From CAZXEU01 sp964639665 (GTDB taxonomy: Bacteria > Bacteroidota > Rhodothermia > Rhodothermales > Bin80), in the NCBI GenBank assembly GCA_964639665.1, contig CAZXEU010000150.1, forward strand, positions 1 through 52,950: DNA of 52,950 nt, written 5' to 3'. The notes under the pieces are model-generated. The model was given only the letters and a program-made list of their open reading frames with translations, was not told where the DNA came from and searched no databases. Positions 43,529-52,949 of the stretch are shown here, one piece after another; position 1 is the stretch's first letter; each line of letters begins with the position of its first letter. A program made the translations under genes and the position numbers.

Positions 43529-46500
43529 ATGCCCGATCCAGACCGATACAAGCTTCGATACCCCGTGCGGTTCGTCACTGCGGCGAGCCTGTTTGACGGG
43601 CACGACGCCTCGATCAACATTATCAGGCGCGTCCTGCAGGCTTCGGGTGCCGAAGTGATTCATCTGGGACATAACCGGTCGGTTCGGGACGTTGTCGAAA
43701 CGGCCATCCAGGAAGATGCACAGGGGATAGCTGTTTCGTCGTACCAGGGCGGCCACAACGAGTTCTTTACCTACATGGTCGACGAACTCAGGAAAGAAGG
43801 CTTCGGTCATATAGCGGTTTTTGCCGGGGGAGGTGGAGTGATTACGGCCGGGGAAGCGGCCAGCCTACAGTCCAATGGCGTACGGCGGGTCTTTTCTTCT
43901 GACGATGGCCTGGCCCTGGGTCTCCAGGGCATGATAAATGTCATGCTCCGGGAGAGTGATTTTTCGGTACTGGATGCTGCGGCTGCACCAGGCCCGGCGA
44001 CGCTCGCGCGGTCCATCTCGCGCATCGAGAACGGAAAAGGGAGTGCAGTTCGTTCTTCCGGCCGTTTGCGCGCTCCCTCGGTAGGCATCACCGGAACCGG
44101 CGGTGCCGGCAAATCCACGCTTACCGACGAGCTGGTGCTCCGCTTCCTTTCGGATTTTCCGAATCTGAGCGTGGCCGTGCTTTCCGTTGATCCGACCCGG
44201 CCCCGGACGGGCGGAGCCCTTCTGGGGGACCGGATCCGCATGAATGCGCTGTATGGCGACGCGGCTCGCGATGAGAAGGGCGCCCCGCGTGTGTTCATGC
44301 GCAGCTTTGCCACACGGCGGGCGCACCTGGCCACGAGCGAGGCCTTGCGCAAGAGCATGGAGGCCTGCCGCGCCGCCGGATACGACCTGGTCATCGTTGA
44401 GACGGCCGGCATCGGCCAAAGCGACACCGAGATCGTGGATCTTAGCGATGTCTCGGTCTACGTAATGACGCATGATTTCGGCGCGCAGACCCAGCTCGAG
44501 AAAATCGGGATGCTGGACAGCGCCGACTTTGTCGTGCTGAACAAATTCGACAGGCGAGGCAGCCGGGATGCCCTGCGGGATGTTCGAAAGCAGGTGCAAC
44601 GCAACCGGCTTGCCTTTGACCGGAGTCCGGAGGAAATGCCGGTGTATCCGACCATGGCGTCGCGATTCAACAATGCCGGAGTAACGCGCCTGTATGTCGA
44701 TCTAATCCGTCACCTTCACGGCGAGCACGGATTTGCGAAAGAATCCGGTCTGACGCTGCAGGAGCCGGGTGCCAGTATGGCGCCCGTCATCGAACCCAGA
44801 CGCCAGCGGTACCTTGGCGAGATTGTCGATGCGTGCCGGCGCTACAGGCAGTGGGCAGACGGGCAAATGGAAACCGCCCGCAAGTGGGGCCAGGCCGCGG
44901 GAGTTCGGGCACAGGTCGCAGAGTGGGACCCCGAGGATGCAGAACAGCTGGGGCCGCGCGTACAGCAGATGGCCGAGCACTGGTGGGATCGCCTGGATGT
45001 TCGCTGCCGGCGCATACTGGAGCAGTGGGATGACCTGTCGCAGCAATATGTGCAGGAGGCCACTACATACACGGTGCGGGGACAGGAGCATTCCGTAGCC
45101 CTATTTCATACGTCCCTGTCGGGATTAAGAATCCCGCGTGTTGCCCTGCCTCGGACAAAAGATGCCGGTGAGCGTCTTCGGTTTGCTCTCCTGGAAAACT
45201 TGCCCGGCTATTATCCCTTTACTGCCGGCGTGTATCCGTTCAGGCGCGAGGCGGAAGACCCGACGCGGATGTTTGCCGGCGAAGGGAGTCCCGAGCGTAC
45301 GAACAGGCGGTTTCACCTGGTTTCGGCCGGGATGCCCGCAAGGCGACTCTCGACGGCCTTCGATTCCGTTACGCTGTACGGATTTGATCCCGAGGAGCGC
45401 CCGGATATCTATGGCAAGGTCGGAAACGCCGGCGTGTCGGTCTGCAGTCTGGATGATGTCAAGAAGCTCTACAGCGGCTTTCGTCTGGCTGATCCCAAGA
45501 CCAGTGTGTCGATGACCATCAACGGGCCGGCGCCCGCGATCCTGGCCATGTTCCTGAATGCGGCTATTGACCAGGAGATTGAGCGGTATCTCAAAGCAGA
45601 GAGTCGATGGGAGAAGGTCGCTAAGGCCATCGCCCAAAGGCTGGGTCCGGGACGAACAGGGTACGTCCTTTTCGGACCGGCCGGAAAGGAGGATGCGCTG
45701 CCCCCATCTCACGACGGATCCGGACTGGGCCTGCTTGGCTGCTCGGCGTCGGACCTGGTGGATTGGGGCGTGCTGAATTCGGATGAGTACGATGCTGTCT
45801 CGGAAAGCGTGCTGGGAGCTGTCCGTGGCACGGTTCAGGCAGATATCTTGAAGGAGGATCAGGCGCAGAATACCTGCATCTTTTCCATTGAGCTGGCACT
45901 TCGGATGATGGGGGACATCCAGGAGTACTTCCTGGACCACGGAGTGCGCAACTTTTACTCGGTATCGATTTCGGGGTACCACATCGCGGAAGCGGGGGCC
46001 AATCCCATTACGCAGCTGGCCTTCACGCTTTCCAACGGGTTCACGTTTGTCGAGTACTATCTCGGCCGTGGCATGGACATCGATGCATTCGCACCCAATT
46101 TGTCGTTTTTCTTTTCGAACGGGATGGATCCCGAGTACAGCGTAATGGGCCGCGTGGCCCGCCGCATCTGGGCCGTCGCCATGCGAGAGCGGTACGGGGC
46201 CAACGAGCGAAGCCAGAAACTGAAGTACCATATTCAGACTTCAGGCAGAAGTCTGCATGCCCAGGAAATTGAATTTAATGATATCCGGACCACGCTCCAG
46301 GCCTCGTATGCGATCTACGACAACTGCAACAGTCTGCATACCAATGCCTATGACGAGGCCATTACGACGCCAACGGAGGAGAGCGTACGCCGCGCCCTGG
46401 CCATCCAGCTAATCATAAACCGGGAGCTCGGGCAGGCCAAGACCGAAAACCCCATCCAGGGCTCTTATATCATTGATGAACTCACGGATCTGGTCGAGGA

Positions 46501-46930
46501 AGCCGTACTCGTGGAGATGGAGAGGATAAACGATCGGGGTGGCGTGCTCAGCGCCATGGAATCCATGTACCAGAGGAGCAGGATCCAGGAGGAATCGCTG
46601 GCCTACGAACGCAAGAAGCTCTCCGGAGCATTGCCGGTAGTGGGCGTTAATACGTTTGCGGCTCCGCGCGACAATGGCCAGGACCGAACTTCAGCGCGGC
46701 GACTTTCCCGATCCTCGGAGGAAGAAAAGCGGCACCAGCTGGATACGCTGCGGCAATTCAGACGGCTGAACGCACACCGCGCAGACGCGGCCCTGGCCCG
46801 GCTAGAGACCGTTGCGCGCGGGCGAGGCAATGTGTTCGAGGAATTGATGGAGACCGTCAAGGTTTGCTCACTGGGTCAGATAACCAACGCCCTGTTTCGG
46901 GCAGGCGGCCAATACAGGAGAAGCATGTAG
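43529..46930 (+). CDS. icmF: Fused isobutyryl-CoA mutase (IcmF)
   Basis: A 1133-residue B12-dependent acyl-CoA mutase with its own G-protein chaperone. An N-terminal B12 domain has D23-G-H25-DAS and LGHNRSV. The middle MeaB-like GTPase has Walker A GTGGAGKST (189-197), SVDPTRPRTGG, ETAGIGQSD and NKFD (338-341). The C-terminal TIM-barrel mutase has QTSGRSLHAQE, NSLHTNAYDEA and ITTPTEESVRRA. The order B12-GTPase-mutase and the QTSGRSLHAQE segment identify IcmF rather than methylmalonyl-CoA mutase. It interconverts isobutyryl- and butyryl-CoA (some variants use pivalyl-CoA). An upstream ATG at 43481 would add 16 residues not typical of the family. I found no cobalamin riboswitch upstream. Confidence 0.95.
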   Translation: MPDPDRYKLRYPVRFVTAASLFDGHDASINIIRRVLQASGAEVIHLGHNRSVRDVVETAIQEDAQGIAVSSYQGGHNEFFTYMVDELRKEGFGHIAVFAGGGGVITAGEAASLQSNGVRRVFSSDDGLALGLQGMINVMLRESDFSVLDAAAAPGPATLARSISRIENGKGSAVRSSGRLRAPSVGITGTGGAGKSTLTDELVLRFLSDFPNLSVAVLSVDPTRPRTGGALLGDRIRMNALYGDAARDEKGAPRVFMRSFATRRAHLATSEALRKSMEACRAAGYDLVIVETAGIGQSDTEIVDLSDVSVYVMTHDFGAQTQLEKIGMLDSADFVVLNKFDRRGSRDALRDVRKQVQRNRLAFDRSPEEMPVYPTMASRFNNAGVTRLYVDLIRHLHGEHGFAKESGLTLQEPGASMAPVIEPRRQRYLGEIVDACRRYRQWADGQMETARKWGQAAGVRAQVAEWDPEDAEQLGPRVQQMAEHWWDRLDVRCRRILEQWDDLSQQYVQEATTYTVRGQEHSVALFHTSLSGLRIPRVALPRTKDAGERLRFALLENLPGYYPFTAGVYPFRREAEDPTRMFAGEGSPERTNRRFHLVSAGMPARRLSTAFDSVTLYGFDPEERPDIYGKVGNAGVSVCSLDDVKKLYSGFRLADPKTSVSMTINGPAPAILAMFLNAAIDQEIERYLKAESRWEKVAKAIAQRLGPGRTGYVLFGPAGKEDALPPSHDGSGLGLLGCSASDLVDWGVLNSDEYDAVSESVLGAVRGTVQADILKEDQAQNTCIFSIELALRMMGDIQEYFLDHGVRNFYSVSISGYHIAEAGANPITQLAFTLSNGFTFVEYYLGRGMDIDAFAPNLSFFFSNGMDPEYSVMGRVARRIWAVAMRERYGANERSQKLKYHIQTSGRSLHAQEIEFNDIRTTLQASYAIYDNCNSLHTNAYDEAITTPTEESVRRALAIQLIINRELGQAKTENPIQGSYIIDELTDLVEEAVLVEMERINDRGGVLSAMESMYQRSRIQEESLAYERKKLSGALPVVGVNTFAAPRDNGQDRTSARRLSRSSEEEKRHQLDTLRQFRRLNAHRADAALARLETVARGRGNVFEELMETVKVCSLGQITNALFRAGGQYRRSM

Positions 46931-46990
46931 ACCCGGACCCGTCCCGGCAGGCTTCAAGCCTGGCAGGTCACCGATCTCAGCGACTGGAAC

Positions 46991-47680
46991 ATGCTTGTTG
47001 CAATTGAAGGCATAGACGGCGCAGGCAAGCGCACGCAAGCAGAACTGTTGTGCTCTCACCTTGAAGAAGCAGGCCGAAGCGTGACGCTCCTTTCCTTTCC
47101 TCGCTACGGGAAGACCCTGATGGCGCATACCATCGCCGACTATTTGAACGGCAGATTCGGAGACCTGAATGCTACACCACCCGAGTTTGCGGCACTTCTG
47201 TATGCAGGTGACCGCCTGGAAAGCCGGGGAATGCTGCTTGAGAATCTGGGCACACACGATGTCGTGGTCGTGGACCGTTACGTTGCCTCGAATGCGGCAT
47301 ACCAGGCCGCAAAGCTGGGTGAGGATCGGAGAGAGGAATTCCTGCTTTGGCATGACAGCCTTGAATACGAAGTGTACGGATTGCCGGAGGCAGATATAAC
47401 GCTGCTTCTTGATGTTCCGGTGGGGCTGTCGTCCCGTTTGGTAGCCATGAAGGATCCGCGCGACTATACCCGCGACGCGGCGGATCTTCACGAGAGAAAC
47501 ACGGCGTACATGGATCGTTGCCGCCAAATGTACTCATTGCTACTGCAGCGCCAGCACCGGTCTCGCTGGCTTCGCGTAGTTTGTACAGATTCTGATGGGA
47601 AGCTGCGCAGCAAGGCGACCATCCATCAGAGCATACGGGATGCGCTGGTGCCTCTTCTGGAAATCCACTCCCAGGATTGA
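46991..47680 (+). CDS. tmk: Thymidylate kinase
   Basis: A 229-residue dTMP kinase. The P-loop is EGIDGAGKRTQ (6-16), with Arg where many enzymes have Ser, as in the mycobacterial enzyme. FPRYGKTL resembles the substrate-binding FPRYG of that group. The DRY motif is VVDRYVASNAAYQAAK. DITLLLDVPVGLS and a lid-like segment (DPRDYTRDAADLHERN) follow. It makes dTDP for DNA synthesis. It starts 60 bases after icmF and reads the same way. The C-terminal ~25 residues go past the usual end. Confidence 0.93.
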   Translation: MLVAIEGIDGAGKRTQAELLCSHLEEAGRSVTLLSFPRYGKTLMAHTIADYLNGRFGDLNATPPEFAALLYAGDRLESRGMLLENLGTHDVVVVDRYVASNAAYQAAKLGEDRREEFLLWHDSLEYEVYGLPEADITLLLDVPVGLSSRLVAMKDPRDYTRDAADLHERNTAYMDRCRQMYSLLLQRQHRSRWLRVVCTDSDGKLRSKATIHQSIRDALVPLLEIHSQD

Positions 47681-47882
47681 GCTGCGCAGGTTCGATTCGC
47701 GAGCCGGCACATTCAGCTCATCACGGCCTTTCAGGGCCCCCTCACAAGTTGCGCTTGGGTCGGCCGGCCACTCCCGCTCCGGTCTGCTGTGTGCGAGTGA
47801 ATGCGGCTCCGCAGGTCGAGCCATTGGCCTGTGCAGCACTCACGTTTTCCGTGTACCTTACCGGCCCATTCGATCCAGAGCC

Positions 47883-50774
47883 ATGTCCGTCCGATCCCTC
47901 GTCGTTGGCATCTTCCTTCTCCTGTCACAGACCGCTACGGCGCAGGAAACTGCCCCGGAAATGTTGTCGCTCGTTGCGGCCACGGATGCCGAGGCGCGTG
48001 GGGAGGCGGTGGCGCAGAGAGCAAAGCTGCTGGAGGAATCGCTTATCTCGAACCTGCCCTTCCGCGGCGTAGGGCCGACGGTGATGAGCGGAAGGATTGT
48101 CGACGTGGACGTCAATCCGCAGGATCCGACAGAAATGTATGTCGCGTACGCGTCGGGAGGGCTCTGGAAGTCAACGAATAACGGAATGTCCTTCGAGCCC
48201 GTATTTGACCACCAGCCGTCGATGACCATCGGCGACATTGCCGTGGACTGGACACGTGGCACGGTTTGGGTGGGAACCGGCGAAAACAACTCCAGTCGCT
48301 CCTCCTATGCCGGCACGGGCGTGTACGTGTCCGCTGACCATGGCGCTACGTGGGAGCACAAGGGTCTGGAGGCGACGCACAGGACCGGGCGCATCCTGCT
48401 GCACCCGGACGACTCCGGCATCGTCTGGGTCGCGGCGCTGGGGCCGTTGTACTCGGCCAGCGATGCGCGAGGCGTGTTCATGTCCCGTGACGGCGGAAGC
48501 ACCTGGACCAGGACGCTCTACGTCTCGGAGAATGCGGGCGCAATAGATCTCATTCTGCATCCGGCTGATCCGGACATCCTGTTTGCGTCCATCTGGCATC
48601 GCGAGCGCCGGGCATGGAATTTTGTGGAGAGCGGCGAGGCTTCCGGCGTGTACAAATCGACGGATGGAGGCGCTTCGTGGTCTCGCCTGTCCGCTGACGG
48701 CTTTCCGTCAGGGGAAGGCGTAGGCCGGATCGGCCTGGTGATTTCCAACCAGAATCCCGATGTCCTGTATACCCTTGTGGACAACCAGGACAGACGGGAG
48801 CCGGAAGAGGACGAAGAGGAAGCTGTCCTGACCAGGGATGCGCTCCGTGGCATGTCCTCCGCTGCGTTCCTCGAACTGGATGACGAAACGATTGCCGCCT
48901 ATCTCGAGGAGAACAGATTCGATGACGAATACACGGCGGAAGGAATCCGAAATCTGGTGCTGGATGGAGAGATTGAGCCCGGACACCTGGTCTGGTACGT
49001 GGAGGATGCCAATCGAGAGCTGTTTGATACTCCTGTTCTGGGCGCGGAAGTCTACCGCTCGGCGGATGGCGGCATTAGCTGGCAAAAGACGCACGAAGAG
49101 CCCCTGGATGCCGTCTACAATTCCTACGGGTACTATTTCGGGGAAATCCGCATTGATCCGGCGGATCACGACCGCGTGTATATCCTGGGAGTGCCGCTGT
49201 TGCGCTCTGAGGACGCGGGCAAGACGTGGCAGTCGATCGGGCGCGCCAACGTGCATGTAGACCACCAGGCCTTGTGGATAAACCCGAAGCGGAGCGGCCA
49301 CCTGGTAAACGGCAACGATGGGGGACTCAACATCAGCTATGACGACGGCGAGACGTGGTTCAAGGCCAATACGCCGGCCGTTGGCCAGTTCTATACCGTT
49401 GCCGTGGATGATGCGAGGCCCTACAGGGTCTACGGAGGACTCCAGGACAACGGGGTGTGGTATGGACCGCACACGTACGACCACTCGCTCGGCTGGCACG
49501 CAAGCGGGGACTACCCCTATGACCGGCTGCTGGGCGGGGACGGCATGCAGGTAGAAATCGATACGCGCACCAACGACATCGTCTATACCGGATCGCAGTT
49601 TGGTGCCTATGTGCGCATCAATAGCCGGACAGGTCGGCGGGCATCCATTCGTCCGCGGCACACGCTGGGCGAACGACCGCTGAGGTTCAACTGGCAGACT
49701 CCCATACACTTGTCCCGGCACAACCAGGATATCCTGTACCTGGGCTCAAACAAGGTGCACCGCTCGTTCAACCAGGGTGGCGACTGGGAAACCCTGTCCG
49801 GCGACCTGACGCAGGGTGGCCGGCGCGGTGACGTACCGTATGGAACGCTGACCACGATTGACGAATCGCCGCTGCAATTCGGGCTCGTATATGTTGGCAG
49901 CGACGACGGACTGATTCACGTATCGCGTGACGGGGGATATGCATGGCACCGGATTGTGGACGGCCTCCCGGGTGACTGGTGGGTCAGCCGGGTGGAAGCC
50001 TCGGCTCATGCTACCGGCCGGGTCTATGCCGCCCTAAACGGGTATCGATGGGACAATTTCGACGCGCTTGTTTTCCGCTCGGATGACTTCGGTGCCACGT
50101 GGAATGCCATTGGACGCGACCTTCCGAGAGAGCCCGTGAACGTCGTGTTGGAAGATCCGCACACCGAGGACGTGTTGTATGTGGGCACGGACCGCGGATT
50201 GTACGTATCCCTGGATGGCGGAACCACATTCATGGCGGCCGGACAGTCACTGCCCAATGCCCCGGTGCACGACCTTAAGATCCAGGAGCGGCGCCGGCAT
50301 CTTCTTGTCGGCACGCATGGTCGGTCCATCTACCAGGCCGATATCAGCCATGTTCAGGACCTGACGCCGGAGGTCAGGGCGGAGCCGCTGCACGTCTTCA
50401 GCCTGGACGCGGTCCCTCACAGCAGTGCGTGGGGCCGTCGCGCGGTGTCCTGGCGCGAGGCCTTTGTGCCGGAAACAATTATAGTCTATTTCGCGGCCGA
50501 AGCCGGCGCCGCGCGCGTGCATGTTCTGGCGGAAGACGGCCTGGAGCTACGTGTTATCGAGGATGAATCGGAGCGTGGTCTCAACTACGTTACGTACGAC
50601 ATGTCCGTAGAAGAGGCTGCAGCCGATGCATTCAACCAGGGCCTCGAGGAATCGGCCGATGAAATGGAAGCCGCCTCGGACGGCGTCCATTACCTGATTC
50701 CCGGGACGTACACGGTCCGGGTATCGCAAGGCGACGCACAGGCATCAGCATCCCTGGAGGTCAGTAGCCGGTAG
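47883..50774 (+). CDS. Secreted BNR/VPS10-type beta-propeller protein ('glycosyl hydrolase')
   Basis: A 963-residue exported protein with signal peptide ending TATAQ (about 16-21). I chose the ATG at 47883, since the upstream open frame has no family-like text. Two stacked propellers are built from Asp-box (BNR) repeats: GGLWKSTNNGMSF, GVYVSADHGATW, GVFMSRDGGSTW, GVYKSTDGGASW, EVYRSADGGISW, LLRSEDAGKTW, HRSFNQGGDW, IHVSRDGGYAW, and GLYVSLDGGTTF. An acidic helical insertion (PEEDEEEAVLTRDALRGMS... to ANRELFDTP) separates the halves. This is usual for the group. Family members are called glycosyl hydrolases by similarity to sialidase propellers, but catalytic residues are not evident. Likely a surface or periplasmic scaffold. 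Confidence 0.88.
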   Translation: MSVRSLVVGIFLLLSQTATAQETAPEMLSLVAATDAEARGEAVAQRAKLLEESLISNLPFRGVGPTVMSGRIVDVDVNPQDPTEMYVAYASGGLWKSTNNGMSFEPVFDHQPSMTIGDIAVDWTRGTVWVGTGENNSSRSSYAGTGVYVSADHGATWEHKGLEATHRTGRILLHPDDSGIVWVAALGPLYSASDARGVFMSRDGGSTWTRTLYVSENAGAIDLILHPADPDILFASIWHRERRAWNFVESGEASGVYKSTDGGASWSRLSADGFPSGEGVGRIGLVISNQNPDVLYTLVDNQDRREPEEDEEEAVLTRDALRGMSSAAFLELDDETIAAYLEENRFDDEYTAEGIRNLVLDGEIEPGHLVWYVEDANRELFDTPVLGAEVYRSADGGISWQKTHEEPLDAVYNSYGYYFGEIRIDPADHDRVYILGVPLLRSEDAGKTWQSIGRANVHVDHQALWINPKRSGHLVNGNDGGLNISYDDGETWFKANTPAVGQFYTVAVDDARPYRVYGGLQDNGVWYGPHTYDHSLGWHASGDYPYDRLLGGDGMQVEIDTRTNDIVYTGSQFGAYVRINSRTGRRASIRPRHTLGERPLRFNWQTPIHLSRHNQDILYLGSNKVHRSFNQGGDWETLSGDLTQGGRRGDVPYGTLTTIDESPLQFGLVYVGSDDGLIHVSRDGGYAWHRIVDGLPGDWWVSRVEASAHATGRVYAALNGYRWDNFDALVFRSDDFGATWNAIGRDLPREPVNVVLEDPHTEDVLYVGTDRGLYVSLDGGTTFMAAGQSLPNAPVHDLKIQERRRHLLVGTHGRSIYQADISHVQDLTPEVRAEPLHVFSLDAVPHSSAWGRRAVSWREAFVPETIIVYFAAEAGAARVHVLAEDGLELRVIEDESERGLNYVTYDMSVEEAAADAFNQGLEESADEMEAASDGVHYLIPGTYTVRVSQGDAQASASLEVSSR

Positions 50775-51101
50775 TGGTCGGGGTGTGGCTCGCAAGAAGT
50801 TTCAGCGATTCGCGGCCCTCCATGAGTGTGGCTCGCGGTGTGCGGATGTTTCAGGAAGCGGATTGCGCATTCCGCGCGTTAGGGTGCGCGGCAGCGGGCA
50901 TATGGGCTGCCACGGTGGACAAGTCGCAAGGGTTTCGCATGACCGGGCAGCCGAGGCTCCCTGGAGGGTGGTTGCGGGGGATTCACCTGATGTCAAGTCC
51001 CGCGTAGCTTCGAAATCCATTCTTCAGCCACGAGGTACGAATCGCGCTGCTCCTGTCCAAGGATTGAATCGTTCGCGCCAATCGCCGTACCCGGACCTGC
51101 C
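50775..51101. other. Intergenic, no gene seen
   Basis: These 327 bases separate two exported propeller genes. The only feature I note is a short direct repeat, GTGTGGCTCGC, at 50783-50793 and 50826-50836, which is too short to interpret. No RNA gene or promoter could be assigned with confidence. Confidence 0.35.
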
Positions 51102-52280
51102 ATGCATTTCCGCTACCAATTCCGGTTTCTGCTTTGCCTGGCTATTGCCATGCTATTGGCGCACTGCTCGCGGCCGGCGGCAGCGCATATCCAGAAACGC
51201 CTTTATCATCCGATTCCCGAGAGCATTCCCGAAGCCACCGACCCCAGCCTCGTAATCGATCTTAGCCAATTGGACGCGTGGGAAGAACTTCCTCCATTTA
51301 TCGACACTACGGGATTCGTCACCTCTGTGTTTGGACGCGAGGACGGAGAGGACTACGAACTGCTCAGTTACGTGGCGGACATAGCCACCGATGGCGAGGG
51401 CACGATCTTCATCCTGGATGGCATGCCGTGGACAAACGCTGCGTCTTCCACCAAGACGGTGCATGTCATTGACGCGCAGGCAAAGTACCTGGGCAACTTC
51501 GGGCGTGCAGGAAAAGGGCCGGGGGAATTCAGGAGTCCCGAGGTCCTGATGGTAGCCGACGGGGGCAGCACCGTCCTGGCAGCCGGCTCGCGCCGGCAGG
51601 TTATTGTCTTCAGGCGAGCGGCAGATAGCACTTTTCAGTTTGACCGTAATCTGCACACGAAGACCGGCGCAAGGGCAGGGTGCACGATGGGGGACCACTT
51701 CTATCTTGTATCCTACGATGTGTCCAGTGGCCACGTAATCCACAAGTACTCCATGGACGGAGACTACGTTACCGGATTCGGGGCCCCGTACGAATACGAG
51801 AACCCTCTCGTGGTAATGTTCATGTCTGATGCAGCGATGATTGCGTGCAATGAGGCGCACGGGGTCATCGCATTCGCACCGTTTATGGTCCCGGCAGTTA
51901 CGGCGTACAACGAGGAAGGCGAACTGATGTGGGTCATTCGGGTCGAGGGCATTCGCACGGGTCTTGAGATTACCGAGAATCAGGGCAGAACGACGTTTGA
52001 CTCGGGTGCCTCCGAAGAAGAAGGCGAGGAGAGTCTCAAGGTATTTCAGGCGTTTGAAGACGGCCGGCTTTACCTGGCTGCCCTGAAGCAAGTGGGAGAT
52101 GGTCGCCGACGCGATTTGACCTTCAGGGTTGATCCGCAAACGGGTGCGTACGAGCACGTTGGAAGCGGACTCGGGGTGAGCGTAGCCGAAGAAGATTTGT
52201 TGGTCGGACGGCCGTATGAATTCGGTATGGAATACACTGGCTTCCCGCAGGTAATAATCAAGTCCACGAGCAAGGACTAG
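51102..52280 (+). CDS. 6-bladed beta-propeller lipoprotein
   Basis: A 392-residue protein with a lipoprotein-like signal (LAIAMLLAHCS, Cys22). The body has propeller text typical of the NHL-related '6-bladed beta-propeller' group of Bacteroidota: DIATDGEGTIFILDG, VHVIDAQAKYLGNFGRAGKGPGEFRSPEVLMVADGG and RQVIVFRRAADSTFQF. The GRxGxGPGEF motif is diagnostic. Function is unknown; such proteins are common next to polysaccharide or peptide uptake systems, but none is adjacent here. It is the last well supported gene in the window. Confidence 0.85.
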   Translation: MHFRYQFRFLLCLAIAMLLAHCSRPAAAHIQKRLYHPIPESIPEATDPSLVIDLSQLDAWEELPPFIDTTGFVTSVFGREDGEDYELLSYVADIATDGEGTIFILDGMPWTNAASSTKTVHVIDAQAKYLGNFGRAGKGPGEFRSPEVLMVADGGSTVLAAGSRRQVIVFRRAADSTFQFDRNLHTKTGARAGCTMGDHFYLVSYDVSSGHVIHKYSMDGDYVTGFGAPYEYENPLVVMFMSDAAMIACNEAHGVIAFAPFMVPAVTAYNEEGELMWVIRVEGIRTGLEITENQGRTTFDSGASEEEGEESLKVFQAFEDGRLYLAALKQVGDGRRRDLTFRVDPQTGAYEHVGSGLGVSVAEEDLLVGRPYEFGMEYTGFPQVIIKSTSKD

Positions 52281-52648
52281 CAACCTGCGGGCTGACCTGC
52301 AAATTCTGCCGAGAACGGGCTGCTGTCGAATAGATTTGCCGCCTCTGGTGCGCGTTGGACAAGAAGCCGCTACGAAGCTTGCCCACGCATTTTCCGTGGA
52401 TTCGACGCGTCGCGTAGCACCGCGACCCGGAAGCATGACTCCGAGTAAGCCGACTGCCCGCCGCGGGTCTAAAGCTGACTGGCCATCAACCAGGGTTAGC
52501 TTTCGGTATCCAAGACAGCTGGGCAAGGTGCCCGTCGTGTGTGGCTTAGACCGACTTGTGGCATCAATCAGGAGGGGACGCGCTGCGGCCCGTTCGCAGG
52601 AAGATGGGAACTGGAGTTGTCGGGCTCACCCTGGAGACCGACCGTAGA
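52281..52648. other. Non-coding or unrecognised
   Basis: These 368 bases contain short open frames on both strands, none of which reads as a recognisable protein. I see no RNA gene or terminator hairpin right after the propeller gene. Confidence 0.35.
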
Positions 52649-52843
52649 CTACAAGCCGGGCAGCAGCCCCTTGAGCAGAGAATCCCGCGCTTCCAAAAGG
52701 CCGGCCCGCTGCTCTTCGGCCGTGGGGGCTGCCCGTGGCATGTCGAGCAGAATCGGATCTTCCTGCATTCCGTGCGTCCAAATCCGGTTACAGACATCTA
52801 CTCCGGTTGCCGGGCCCGTATTGCCAAGATTGATCAACGTCAA
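52649..52843 (-). CDS. Short orphan reading frame, possibly a gene 3' fragment
   Basis: A 64-residue frame that reads like a genuine protein end: VDVCNRIWTHGMQEDPILLD, then RAAPTAEEQRAGLLEARDSLLKGLLPGL. Only a TTG start (52843) is available and the frame closes at a TAA about 36 bases further upstream, so either it is a tiny gene or the tail of a gene whose 5' part has been lost. The terminal palindrome lies just upstream. I do not recognise the family. Confidence 0.35.
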   Translation of the reverse strand: MTLINLGNTGPATGVDVCNRIWTHGMQEDPILLDMPRAAPTAEEQRAGLLEARDSLLKGLLPGL

Positions 52844-52884
52844 TATAGATTGAGGCCGACGACAATTAAAATTGGATTAAGAGA

Positions 52885-52949
52885 GGCCGAGCTTCGAGGC
52901 GGAGCAGCGAGCTGCGGAGCCTCGAAGCTCGAGGCCGAAGGAATTTTTT
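52885..52949. repeat. Long imperfect palindrome with T-run at the window edge
   Basis: Bases 52888-52900 (CGAGCTTCGAGGC) pair perfectly with 52919-52931, extended by GGC/GCC (52885-52887 with 52934-52936) across a 2-base bulge. Inside, GCAG (52904-52907) pairs with CTGC (52912-52915) around a CGAG tetraloop. TTTTTT (52944-52949) follows on the plus strand. The shape fits a rho-independent terminator read rightward or a dispersed palindromic repeat. Its position at the very end of the window fits an assembly break at a multicopy element. Confidence 0.55.

Noticed and set aside
50783..50836. 11-base direct repeat GTGTGGCTCGC, two copies
   Set aside because: Too short and only two copies; no array, transposon or regulatory context.
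51153..52526. A 457-codon open frame on the minus strand
   Set aside because: It is antisense to the 6-bladed propeller gene, which has a lipoprotein signal and the GRxGxGPGEF motif; the minus product resembles nothing.
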